64,000 bases of DNA, taken from Streptomyces sp. NBC_00234 (GTDB taxonomy: Bacteria > Actinomycetota > Actinomycetes > Streptomycetales > Streptomycetaceae). A program made the translations under genes and the position numbers. A model generated the notes under the pieces. The model was given only the letters and a program-made list of their open reading frames with translations, was not told the origin of the DNA and made no database searches. The stretch spans positions 1,054,001 through 1,118,000 of the forward strand of contig NZ_CP108101.1 in NCBI RefSeq assembly GCF_036195325.1, given 5' to 3'. Positions 8,105 through 15,080 of this stretch are shown piece after piece (positions within the stretch are counted from its first letter, which is position 1; each line of letters starts with the position of its first letter).

Positions 8105-8989
8105 ATGACCGTTGACCATGCCCCGCCGGATATATCGCCGGTATCCGGTAAGTCCTTCCCCTCCCCCGCGCCTCCCCTCGATCTGGAACCGGTCCTGCCA
8201 GAGGCGGCATCAGGTCTGCGGCTCGGTTCGGTGCCGCGATGGATACGGCGCACCATCGGCCCGCTGCTGCTTCTCGCGCTGTGGCAGGTGTCCAGCGCCA
8301 CCGGGGTCCTGCACCCGGACGTGCTTGCCTCTCCCGGCACCATCGCCCGTGCCGGTGCGGATCTGATCGCGGACGGCACCCTGCCCTCCGCGATGGGTGT
8401 GTCGCTCCGGCGGGTCGCCGTGGGGCTGCTGCTCGGCGGGATCATCGGCACGGCACTCGCGCTGGTGTCCGGGCTCTCCCGGCTCGGCGAGGACCTGGTC
8501 GACGCGACCGTGCAGATGCTCCGGACGGTTCCCTGGGTCGGCCTGATCCCTCTGTTCATCATCTGGCTCGGGATCGGCGAAGCCCCGAAGGTGGCACTGA
8601 TCGCGCTCGGGGTCGCCTTCCATCTGTATCTGAACGTGTATGCCGGAATCCGCGGTGTCGACGCCCAACTCATCGAGGCAGGGCAGTCGTTGGGGCTCGG
8701 CCGGTGGGGTCTGATCCGGCATGTGGTGCTGCCGGGTGCGCTGCCCGGCGCCATGACGGGGCTGCGCTACTCGCTCGCGACCGCCTGGCTGGCGCTCGTG
8801 TTCGGCGAGTCGATCAACGCCGACGCCGGCATCGGGTTCCTGATGAACCAGGCACGGGAGTTCTTCCGGACCGACGTCATCGTCGTCTGCCTCGTCGTCT
8901 ACGCCTTCCTCGGCCTCACCGCCGATGTCATCGTCCGCATTCTCGAAAGGCTGCTGCTGCAATGGCGACCGACCTTCACGGGCCAGTGA
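8105..8989 (+). CDS. ssuC: Aliphatic sulfonate ABC transporter permease SsuC
   Basis: The protein has 294 residues from ATG 8105, which has GGAG at 8096-8099. A GTG at 8069 would add 12 residues without a better site. After a Pro-rich cytoplasmic N-terminus there are about six membrane helices, with the BPD_transp_1 permease domain and its EAA-like loop (EAGQSLGLGRWGLIRHVVLPGALPG region). It forms the membrane channel with SsuB for alkanesulfonate uptake. It is the first gene of ssuC-B-A-D, and its 3' end overlaps ssuB by 28 bp, suggesting translational coupling. Taurine or another organosulfur substrate cannot be excluded. Confidence 0.93.
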   Translation: MTVDHAPPDISPVSGKSFPSPAPPLDLEPVLPEAASGLRLGSVPRWIRRTIGPLLLLALWQVSSATGVLHPDVLASPGTIARAGADLIADGTLPSAMGVSLRRVAVGLLLGGIIGTALALVSGLSRLGEDLVDATVQMLRTVPWVGLIPLFIIWLGIGEAPKVALIALGVAFHLYLNVYAGIRGVDAQLIEAGQSLGLGRWGLIRHVVLPGALPGAMTGLRYSLATAWLALVFGESINADAGIGFLMNQAREFFRTDVIVVCLVVYAFLGLTADVIVRILERLLLQWRPTFTGQ

Positions 8990-9726
8990 CCGCCCCCGGC
9001 GCCGAGCCGGACCCCGCCGTACGGATCGAGGGGCTGACCCGGTCCTTCGCCGGAAGGCCCGTGATCGACGGGCTCGATCTGACCCTGCGGGCAGGGGAGT
9101 TCACCGCCCTGCTCGGGCGGAGCGGCTGCGGGAAGTCCACTCTGCTGCGGGTGCTCGCCGGGCTGGACCGCGAGATCAAGGGCACGGTGCTCGTGCCCAG
9201 GCGGCGGGCCGTCGCCTTCCAGGCCCCGCGGCTGATGCCGTGGAAGCGGGTGTGGCGCAACGTACTGCTCGGGCTGCCGGGCAACCCCGAACGCGCCGTG
9301 GCCGAGAAGGCGTTGGCGGAGGTGGGGCTGTCCGAGCGTTCGGGCGCCTGGCCCAAGACGCTCTCCGGCGGCGAGGCGCAGCGCGCTTCGCTGGCCCGGG
9401 CTCTGGTGCGCGAGCCCGATCTGCTGCTGCTCGACGAGCCGTTCGGCGCGCTCGACGCACTGACCAGGATCAAGGCCCAGCAGTTGGTGGCCGAGCTATG
9501 GCAACGGCGTGGCTGCGCCGTGCTGTTGGTCACCCATGACGTGGACGAGGCGCTCCTGCTCGCGGACCGGGCCCTGGTGATGAGGGACGGCGGGATCGCC
9601 TACGACACCCCCGTGGACCTGGACCGGCCGCGCGGTGTCGGCAGCCCCGGATTCGCCGCCCTGCGCTCGCGACTGCTGGCCGAGCTGGGCGTCGAGAGCC
9701 CGTCCGCTCCGGCCGAGGCCGCCTGA
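8962..9726 (+). CDS. ssuB: Aliphatic sulfonate ABC transporter ATP-binding protein SsuB
   Basis: The protein has 254 residues from ATG 8962, inside the end of ssuC. All nucleotide-binding motifs are intact: Walker A GRSGCGKST, Q-loop VAFQAPRLMPW, signature LSGGEAQRASLARAL, Walker B DLLLLDEPFGALD, and H-loop LLVTHDVDEAL. The MPW of the Q-loop and DEPFGALD are typical of the nitrate/sulfonate/taurine importer class. It powers SsuC. It is the second gene of the operon, and ssuA follows 44 bp later with its own strong ribosome binding site. Confidence 0.95.
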   Translation: MATDLHGPVTAPGAEPDPAVRIEGLTRSFAGRPVIDGLDLTLRAGEFTALLGRSGCGKSTLLRVLAGLDREIKGTVLVPRRRAVAFQAPRLMPWKRVWRNVLLGLPGNPERAVAEKALAEVGLSERSGAWPKTLSGGEAQRASLARALVREPDLLLLDEPFGALDALTRIKAQQLVAELWQRRGCAVLLVTHDVDEALLLADRALVMRDGGIAYDTPVDLDRPRGVGSPGFAALRSRLLAELGVESPSAPAEAA

Positions 9727-9770
9727 ACCGGACCACCACTCACTCCATACCACCTCCCGAAGGAGAAACC

Positions 9771-10799
9771 ATGAGACGCCGTACCCTGCCCGCCCTGCTG
9801 CTGCCGTTCACCCTGCTGCTCGCCGCCTGCGGCGGGACGTCCTCCGCCGACACCGGGAGCACCACGGACGGCTCGGGCGCCGTCACGCTCAACGTCGGTG
9901 ACCAGAAGGGCGGTTACGAAGCCATCCTGCGCGCTTCCGGAGAGCTCGACGACCTCGACTACCGCATCAAGTGGTCCACCTTCACCTCCGGACCACCCCT
10001 GCTCGAAGCGGTCAACGCAAAGGCCGTGGACATAGGAGGGGTCGGCAACACGCCGCCGGTCTTCGCCGCCGGCGCCGACTCGAAGATCGTCGTGGTGGGA
10101 GCCACCCATGGCTCGTCGGCCGGTGAGGTGATCGTGGTTCCCGGGGACTCGCCCCTGAAGAGCCCCGCGCAGCTCAAGGGCAAGTCGATCGCGGTGGCGC
10201 AGGGCAGCTCCGCCCACTACCAGTTGGTCGCCTCCCTGAAGAAGTCCGGCCTGTCCGTCTCCGACGTCGAGCTGAACTATCTGCAGCCCGCCGACGCGCT
10301 GGCCGCGTTCAGCCGGGGCAAGGTCGACGCCTGGGCGATCTGGGACCCGTACACCTCGCAGATCCTGCGCACCACGAAGGCCCGGGTACTGACCACCGGC
10401 GAAGGCGTGGTCAACGGGCTCGGCTTCCAGGTCGCCTCGCCCTCCGCCCTCGCGGACAAGAAGAAGTCGCGGGCCATCGGCGACCTGCTGGTGCGTCTGG
10501 AGCGGGCGCAGGGCTGGGTGTTCAAGCACCCCGAGGCGTGGGCGAAGGTCTGGGCGAAGGAGACGGGCCTGCCGTACGAGGTGGCGCTCGACGCGGTGAA
10601 GCGCAGCTACGGCACGCGGGTCCCGGTCGCCATCGATCCCGCCGCGATCGCCTCCGAACAGGCGATCGCCGACACGTTCGCCGAACTGAAGCTGATTCCC
10701 CGCCGCTTCACCTTCGAGGACTACGTCGACACCCGCTTCAACCGTGATCTCCCCCCTTCCTCCACCGCTCCGCGTTCCTACGGAAAGGCATCCTCATGA
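9771..10799 (+). CDS. ssuA: Sulfonate ABC transporter substrate-binding lipoprotein SsuA
   Basis: The protein has 342 residues. ATG 9771 follows AAGGAG at 9760-9765. It has an N-terminal signal peptide with lipobox LLAAC, so it is predicted to be a lipoprotein anchored outside the membrane with Cys20 or so lipidated. The body is a periplasmic-binding-like fold of the NMT1/SsuA class (GDQKGGYEAILRASGELD, then AKAVDIGGVGNTPP, then DAWAIWDPYT). It captures sulfonates for SsuBC. The stop overlaps the ssuD start as ATGA. Confidence 0.95.
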   Translation: MRRRTLPALLLPFTLLLAACGGTSSADTGSTTDGSGAVTLNVGDQKGGYEAILRASGELDDLDYRIKWSTFTSGPPLLEAVNAKAVDIGGVGNTPPVFAAGADSKIVVVGATHGSSAGEVIVVPGDSPLKSPAQLKGKSIAVAQGSSAHYQLVASLKKSGLSVSDVELNYLQPADALAAFSRGKVDAWAIWDPYTSQILRTTKARVLTTGEGVVNGLGFQVASPSALADKKKSRAIGDLLVRLERAQGWVFKHPEAWAKVWAKETGLPYEVALDAVKRSYGTRVPVAIDPAAIASEQAIADTFAELKLIPRRFTFEDYVDTRFNRDLPPSSTAPRSYGKASS

Positions 10800-12004
10800 C
10801 CGTCTCCCTGCACTGGTTCCTGCCGACGGGCGGCGACGGCCGGACTCTGGTCGACCGGCACGCCTACACCGACGGCGGAATCAAGCGCGACCGGATCACT
10901 CCCGTCAGCGGCATCCGCGCGCCCGATATCGAGTACCTGATCCAGATCGCCAAAGCGGCCGAACAGCTGGGCTTCGAAGCCGTACTGACGCCGACCGGCA
11001 CCTGGTGCGAGGACGCCTGGCTGACGACGGTCGCGCTGGCCCAGCACACCGAGCGGCTGAAGTTCCTCGTCGCCTTCAGGCCCGGGGTCATCTCCCCCGT
11101 GCTCGCCGCGCAGATGGCTGCCACGTACCAGCGGATCACGCGGGGGCGGCTGCTGCTCAACGTGGTGACGGGCGGCGACTCCACGGAGCAGCGGCGCTTC
11201 GGGGACCACCTGGACCACGACCGGCGCTATGCCCGTACCGCCGAGTTCCTGTCGGTGGTGAAGGGCGCGTGGAGCGGGCGGCCGTACGACTTCGCGGGCG
11301 AGCACTACCAGGTCGACGGTGCGCTGACGGCACTGCCGCCCGACCCACTGCCGGAGATCTTCTTCGGCGGTTCCTCGGCCGCGGCCGGGCCGGTGGCGGC
11401 GGCGCATGCCGATGTCTATCTGACCTGGGGCGAGCCCCCGGCCGCCGTCAAGGAGAAGATCGACTGGATCCGGCGGCTGGCGGAGGAGCAGGGACGCACC
11501 GTCCGCTTCGGGATACGGCTGCACACCATCTCGCGCGACTCCTCGCGCGAGGCGTGGGCGACGGCTGACCGGCTGCTCGGCGATCTCGACCCCGAGACGA
11601 TCGCCGCGGCGCAGCAGGCGCTGGGGCGGAGCGAGTCGGTGGGCCAGCAGCGGATGCTCGCGCTGCACGGCGGATCCCGCGACAAGCTGGAGATCTCGCC
11701 GAATCTCTGGGCGGGTGTCGGTCTGGTACGGGGCGGGGCGGGAACGGCCCTGGTCGGCAGTCATGCGGAGGTGGCCGACCGGATCGAGGAGTACCACGCA
11801 CTGGGTGTGGAGCACTTCGTGCTCTCCGGATATCCGCATCTGGAGGAGGCGTACTGGTTCGGCGAGGGCGTGACGCCGGAGCTGGCGGCGCGGGGGCTCC
11901 TGTCATCGGTCCCGGCCTCACCGCTGCTCTCGGTGCCCGCGGCCAACGGGCGTCCGGCATCGGCCCCGGGCGGCGCTCCGCTACTCGTCGCCGGGGGCCG
12001 CTGA
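10796..12004 (+). CDS. ssuD: FMNH2-dependent alkanesulfonate monooxygenase SsuD
   Basis: The protein has 402 residues and is a full-length LLM-class flavin enzyme. It resembles E. coli SsuD closely along its length: HWFLPTGGDG at the start, LTPTGTWCEDAW containing the active-site Cys, RFGIRLHTISR with the catalytic Arg, GQQRMLALHGGSRDKLEISP, and LSGYPHLEEAYWFGE near the end. It cleaves alkanesulfonates to aldehyde and sulfite, needing FMNH2 from a reductase (SsuE) that is not encoded in this window. The last 35 residues are a variable Pro/Ala tail. It is the last gene of the operon, and a strong hairpin follows. Confidence 0.96.
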   Translation: MTVSLHWFLPTGGDGRTLVDRHAYTDGGIKRDRITPVSGIRAPDIEYLIQIAKAAEQLGFEAVLTPTGTWCEDAWLTTVALAQHTERLKFLVAFRPGVISPVLAAQMAATYQRITRGRLLLNVVTGGDSTEQRRFGDHLDHDRRYARTAEFLSVVKGAWSGRPYDFAGEHYQVDGALTALPPDPLPEIFFGGSSAAAGPVAAAHADVYLTWGEPPAAVKEKIDWIRRLAEEQGRTVRFGIRLHTISRDSSREAWATADRLLGDLDPETIAAAQQALGRSESVGQQRMLALHGGSRDKLEISPNLWAGVGLVRGGAGTALVGSHAEVADRIEEYHALGVEHFVLSGYPHLEEAYWFGEGVTPELAARGLLSSVPASPLLSVPAANGRPASAPGGAPLLVAGGR

Positions 12005-12022
12005 GCGGAACCCGGCCGACGA

Positions 12023-12058
12023 GTCCTGGATCTTCCCGGGCACGGGAAGATCCAGGAC
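12023..12058. terminator. Strong hairpin after ssuD
   Basis: A perfect 16-bp stem (GTCCTGGATCTTCCCG at 12023-12038 with its complement at 12043-12058) closes a 4-nt GGCA loop, 19 bp after the ssuD stop. No T-tract follows, as is usual for Streptomyces terminators. It probably ends the ssu transcript and separates it from the next gene. Confidence 0.8.
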
Positions 12059-12079
12059 CCGGACGCAGTTGGTAGAAGC

Positions 12080-13180
12080 GTGAACAACTTCGGGATGCGT
12101 GAGCTGGACGTGGTCGTGGTGGGCGCCGGGCAGGCGGGCCTGTCGAGCGCCCACCACCTGCGGCGGGCCGGGCTGGAGCCGGACCGCGACTTCGTCGTCC
12201 TCGACCACGCCCCCCGGGCGGGCGGCGCCTGGCAGTACCGCTGGCCCTCCCTCACGTACGGCAAGGTCCACGGCATGCACGCCCTGCCGGGCATGGAGCT
12301 GACCGGCGCCGACCCCGCCCGGCCCTCCTCCGAGGTGATCGGCGAGTACTTCGACGCGTACGAACAGCACTTCGACCTGCGGGTCCACCGGCCGGTGGAG
12401 GTGTACGCCGTGCGCGAGGGGGACGGCGGCCGGCTGCTCGTGGAAACCTCCGAGGGGACGTACGCCACCCGTGCCCTGATCAGTGCGACGGGCACCTGGG
12501 ACCGGCCCTTCTGGCCGCGCTACCCGGGCCAGGAGACCTTCCGGGGACGCCAGCTGCACACGGCGGGCTACGCGGGGCCCGCCGAGTTCGCCGGGCAACG
12601 GGTGGTCGTCGTCGGGGGTGGCGCCTCCGGCACCCAGCACCTGATGGAGATCGCCGACGTGGCGGCCGAGACGTTCTGGATGACCCGCAGGCCCCCGGTG
12701 TTCAGGGACGGGCCGTTCGGCGAGGAGCAGGGGCGCGCCGCCGTGGCCATGGTGGAGGACCGCGTACGGCGCGGACTGCCGCCCCGGAGCGTGGTGAGCG
12801 TGACCGGGCTGCCCCTCACGGAGGCGGTCCGGGACGCGCGCGAGCGCGGAGTCCTCGACCGGATCGAGATGTTCGACCGCATCACTCCGGCCGGGGTCGC
12901 CTGGGACGACGGCCGGACCGTGGAGGCCGACGTGATCCTGTGGGCGACCGGATTCCGGGCGGCCGTCGACCATCTGACCCCGCTGAAGCTCCGCGAGCCC
13001 GGCGGCGGCATCAAGCTCGACGGCACCCAGGTGGTACGGGACGAGCGCATCCATCTCGTCGGGTACGGCCCGTCGGCCAGCACGATCGGGGCCAATCGCG
13101 CGGGACGGGCCGCGGTCCGTTCGGTGATGCGCCTGCTGGACCGGGCCGGTCGGGCCGAGCCCGCCCCGGTCCCCGCCTGA
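12080..13180 (+). CDS. NAD(P)/FAD-dependent flavin monooxygenase-like oxidoreductase
   Basis: The protein has 366 residues from GTG 12080. ATG 12095, just before the first strand, is an alternative start. The FAD-binding motif is VVVGAGQAGLSSAHHL at the N-terminus, and a second Rossmann motif VVVVGGGASGTQHL (about residue 175) binds NAD(P)H. The FMO-like ILWATGFRAAV segment comes near the C-terminus, and STGTWDRP-type sequence (SATGTWDRPFW) sits between the two nucleotide sites. Substrate is unknown. It follows the sulfonate operon in the same direction but is separated by a strong hairpin, so a role in organosulfur oxidation is only a possibility. Confidence 0.88.
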   Translation: MNNFGMRELDVVVVGAGQAGLSSAHHLRRAGLEPDRDFVVLDHAPRAGGAWQYRWPSLTYGKVHGMHALPGMELTGADPARPSSEVIGEYFDAYEQHFDLRVHRPVEVYAVREGDGGRLLVETSEGTYATRALISATGTWDRPFWPRYPGQETFRGRQLHTAGYAGPAEFAGQRVVVVGGGASGTQHLMEIADVAAETFWMTRRPPVFRDGPFGEEQGRAAVAMVEDRVRRGLPPRSVVSVTGLPLTEAVRDARERGVLDRIEMFDRITPAGVAWDDGRTVEADVILWATGFRAAVDHLTPLKLREPGGGIKLDGTQVVRDERIHLVGYGPSASTIGANRAGRAAVRSVMRLLDRAGRAEPAPVPA

Positions 13181-13194
13181 CGCGAGCGCCGGGC

Positions 13195-14043
13195 TCAGCC
13201 CGTGGTGGCGGAGCTGCGGTTGCGGTTGAATTCCTCGACGTTCGTGAGCTGCTCGTCATAGCTGTCGGTGAAGCGGGTGTCCCCCGGCCCGACGGTGACG
13301 AAGTACAGCCAGGGTCCGGGCGGCGGACTGATGGCCGCCTGCATGGCCTGCTCCCCCGGGTTGCCGATGGGGGTCGGCGGGAGCCCCTTGCGCTCGTAAC
13401 TGTTGTACGGGCTGTCGATCTTCGTGTCGCCCGTGGTGGTGTCCAGGGTGGACCGCTTCAGCGCGTAGTTGAGCGTCGAGTCCATTTGCAGCGACATGTC
13501 CTGGGCCAGCCGGTTGTAGACGACCCTGGCCACCTTGCCCATGTCGGAGACGGTGTCGGCCTCCGCCTGGACGACCGAGGCGATCGTCACCGTCTGGTAG
13601 ACCGAGACGCTGTTGCGCTCGGCCCCCGCGGTGATGTGGTCCGCACCGAACCGCTTGACCGCCGTGTCCACCATGTAGCGCAGCAGGCTCGCGGGCGTCG
13701 TGTCCTCATCGACGGGATACGTCGCCGGGAAGAGGTAGCCCTCGGGGTTGCCGCCTGCCGCGTCCGGGAGCGACAGTTCGGCCGTGGGGACGGCCTTCTC
13801 CGTGGAACCCGGCGCCAGACCGAGCGCCTTGTCCGCCGCCTCGTACACCTGGGAGGCGCGCCACCCTTCGGGGATCACCAGGGAGCGTGCCTGCGCCTTC
13901 TCCTCATCCGAACCGAGGACCAGCAGGGGCACCAGCACCGCTGCCGCCAGGACGAGGACGGCGCCGATGAGCATCACCAGCCGCCCGCGCCGGGTCGGGC
14001 GGAGTCTGTGGCGGGGCGGGGCGGACCGGGACTCGTTCACCAT
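13195..14043 (-). CDS. Endolytic transglycosylase MltG-like protein (YceG family)
   Basis: The protein has 282 residues, with a basic cytoplasmic N-terminus and one membrane helix (residues about 21-43, MLIGAVLVLAAAVLVPLLVL), then an extracellular YceG domain. Family motifs are YLFPATYPV, TIASVVQAEA (containing the conserved catalytic-region Glu), VARVVYNRL, SLQMDSTLNYAL, SPYNSYERKGLPPTPIGNPG and WLYFVTVGPGDTRF. The fold cleaves nascent glycan strands and sets their length. It lacks the LysM-like extended N-terminal region of the main MltG, so it may be a secondary paralogue. It is transcribed alone and convergent with the flavoprotein gene. Confidence 0.9.
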   Translation of the reverse strand: MVNESRSAPPRHRLRPTRRGRLVMLIGAVLVLAAAVLVPLLVLGSDEEKAQARSLVIPEGWRASQVYEAADKALGLAPGSTEKAVPTAELSLPDAAGGNPEGYLFPATYPVDEDTTPASLLRYMVDTAVKRFGADHITAGAERNSVSVYQTVTIASVVQAEADTVSDMGKVARVVYNRLAQDMSLQMDSTLNYALKRSTLDTTTGDTKIDSPYNSYERKGLPPTPIGNPGEQAMQAAISPPPGPWLYFVTVGPGDTRFTDSYDEQLTNVEEFNRNRSSATTG

Positions 14044-14283
14044 GCGGGCACGTTAACCCGGACATATGCACCAATCCGGCATCTGGCGACGGACGACACG
14101 AACCGCACAGGCATCACCAGAACACGCGAACAAGGAATCGGGTGTTCGCTCGAACGCGTGGTCGCATCGGTTTTCGTTGCTCAACTCCGCTGCGGAGCCT
14201 GATGATTACAGGGCGCAAGCGACGGGCTGCAGACCGCGACCGCGCAGTCCCACATATGCACCACGCACAAGGAGAAACACCAG

Positions 14284-14343
14284 ATGAACTTCCTCACCAA
14301 CCTGCTCGCCGGCGTCGTCCACTTCGTGGGTTGGCTCGTCTGA
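14284..14343 (+). CDS. 19-residue hydrophobic micropeptide
   Basis: This tiny ORF, ATG 14284 to TGA 14343, encodes MNFLTNLLAGVVHFVGWLV. It has a near-ideal AAGGAG ribosome binding site eight bases upstream and is followed 14 bp later by a perfect 14-bp stem. A well-placed start site plus its own terminator argue for a real, independently transcribed unit. The peptide would make a single short membrane or amphipathic helix, as in small membrane regulators or leaderless bacteriocin-like peptides. No function can be assigned. Confidence 0.65.
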   Translation: MNFLTNLLAGVVHFVGWLV

Positions 14344-14357
14344 CCATCGCTCCACCG

Positions 14358-14393
14358 GCGCCGCCGCTCCCCGTCCCACGGGAGCGGCGGCGC
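14358..14393. terminator. Hairpin after the 19-codon ORF
   Basis: GCGCCGCCGCTCCC at 14358-14371 pairs perfectly with 14380-14393 around an 8-nt loop. It lies between the micropeptide ORF and the 3' end of the convergent gene, and probably terminates both. Confidence 0.8.
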
Positions 14394-14411
14394 TGCCGTG
14401 TGCGGTCCCCC

Positions 14412-15029
14412 TCAGCCCTGGGACGGCCCGGCAGCCGGCCCCGCGAAGGGCGGCAGGGCGGCGAATCCGGGGTCGACCGTGACGGACTCGGCGAGTGCGT
14501 CGAGGATCCTGCGCACGCGACTGAGCGGATGGTCCGGGAACTCGGCGTCCCACCGGGCATGGTCGGCCACATGGAAGGGAAGCCCGCCCTGGACATCGGG
14601 GGCGTACGGATGCGGGCGGAAGTACTGCTCGGGGCCGACCTTGGCGAGCACCACGGCTTCGCGCATCCCCGTCATGCCACGTTCGACGGCCTGGATCTTC
14701 ACGACGGTGCTGCATCTCGCGCGCGGCACCGTGAAGCTGCCGATGAACGCCTGCCCGCTGGGCGCGCCGGGCAGGGGCAGCTTCAGTATCTGGCGCAGGG
14801 CGGGGACACCACCGAGCTTCTTCACCGATGCTTCGATCAGCCCGCCGCCGACCTGTGCGGTGTAGCGGGTGAGCGAGCTGCGCAGGGTCGGGCCGTCGTC
14901 CAGTCCGGCTGCCAGATCCGGGGGCAGGTCGAAGAAGTGCAGCGTCACCACGTCGCCGTCGTCATTCGCCCAGGCATCGGTGTCCACAGGCCGGAATCCG
15001 GGGAGTTCGACCCCGTACAGAGCTCTCAT
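14412..15029 (-). CDS. Hypothetical protein
   Basis: The protein has 205 residues, is cytoplasmic-looking and has no membrane segment or signal peptide. It begins MRALYGVELPGFRPVDTD, has a central conserved-looking stretch (GSFTVPRARCSTVVKIQAVE followed by GMTGMREA), then EQYFRPHPYAPDVQGGLPFHVADH, and a Pro/Ala-rich tail. Homologues are familiar as uncharacterised proteins of Streptomyces, but I recognise no named domain. Coding potential is clear from codon use. It sits 51 bp downstream of the ABC exporter gene on the same strand and may be cotranscribed with it. Confidence 0.8.
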   Translation of the reverse strand: MRALYGVELPGFRPVDTDAWANDDGDVVTLHFFDLPPDLAAGLDDGPTLRSSLTRYTAQVGGGLIEASVKKLGGVPALRQILKLPLPGAPSGQAFIGSFTVPRARCSTVVKIQAVERGMTGMREAVVLAKVGPEQYFRPHPYAPDVQGGLPFHVADHARWDAEFPDHPLSRVRRILDALAESVTVDPGFAALPPFAGPAAGPSQG

Positions 15030-15080
15030 GCGCGGCGATCATGCCCTACGCCGGTCCGGCGGCCCACTTCGGGTCCTGGT

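Noticed and set aside
10778..11839. 353-residue minus-strand frame opposite ssuD
   Set aside because: It is the complement of a clear SsuD coding frame. High GC makes such long antisense frames common in this genome.
13191..13204. Small CGGGCT/AGCCCG hairpin between convergent genes
   Set aside because: Stem too short to call a terminator with confidence.
14292..14596. Possible short genes overlapping the micropeptide terminator region
   Set aside because: Frames here are antisense to the hypothetical gene at 14412 and lack RBSs.
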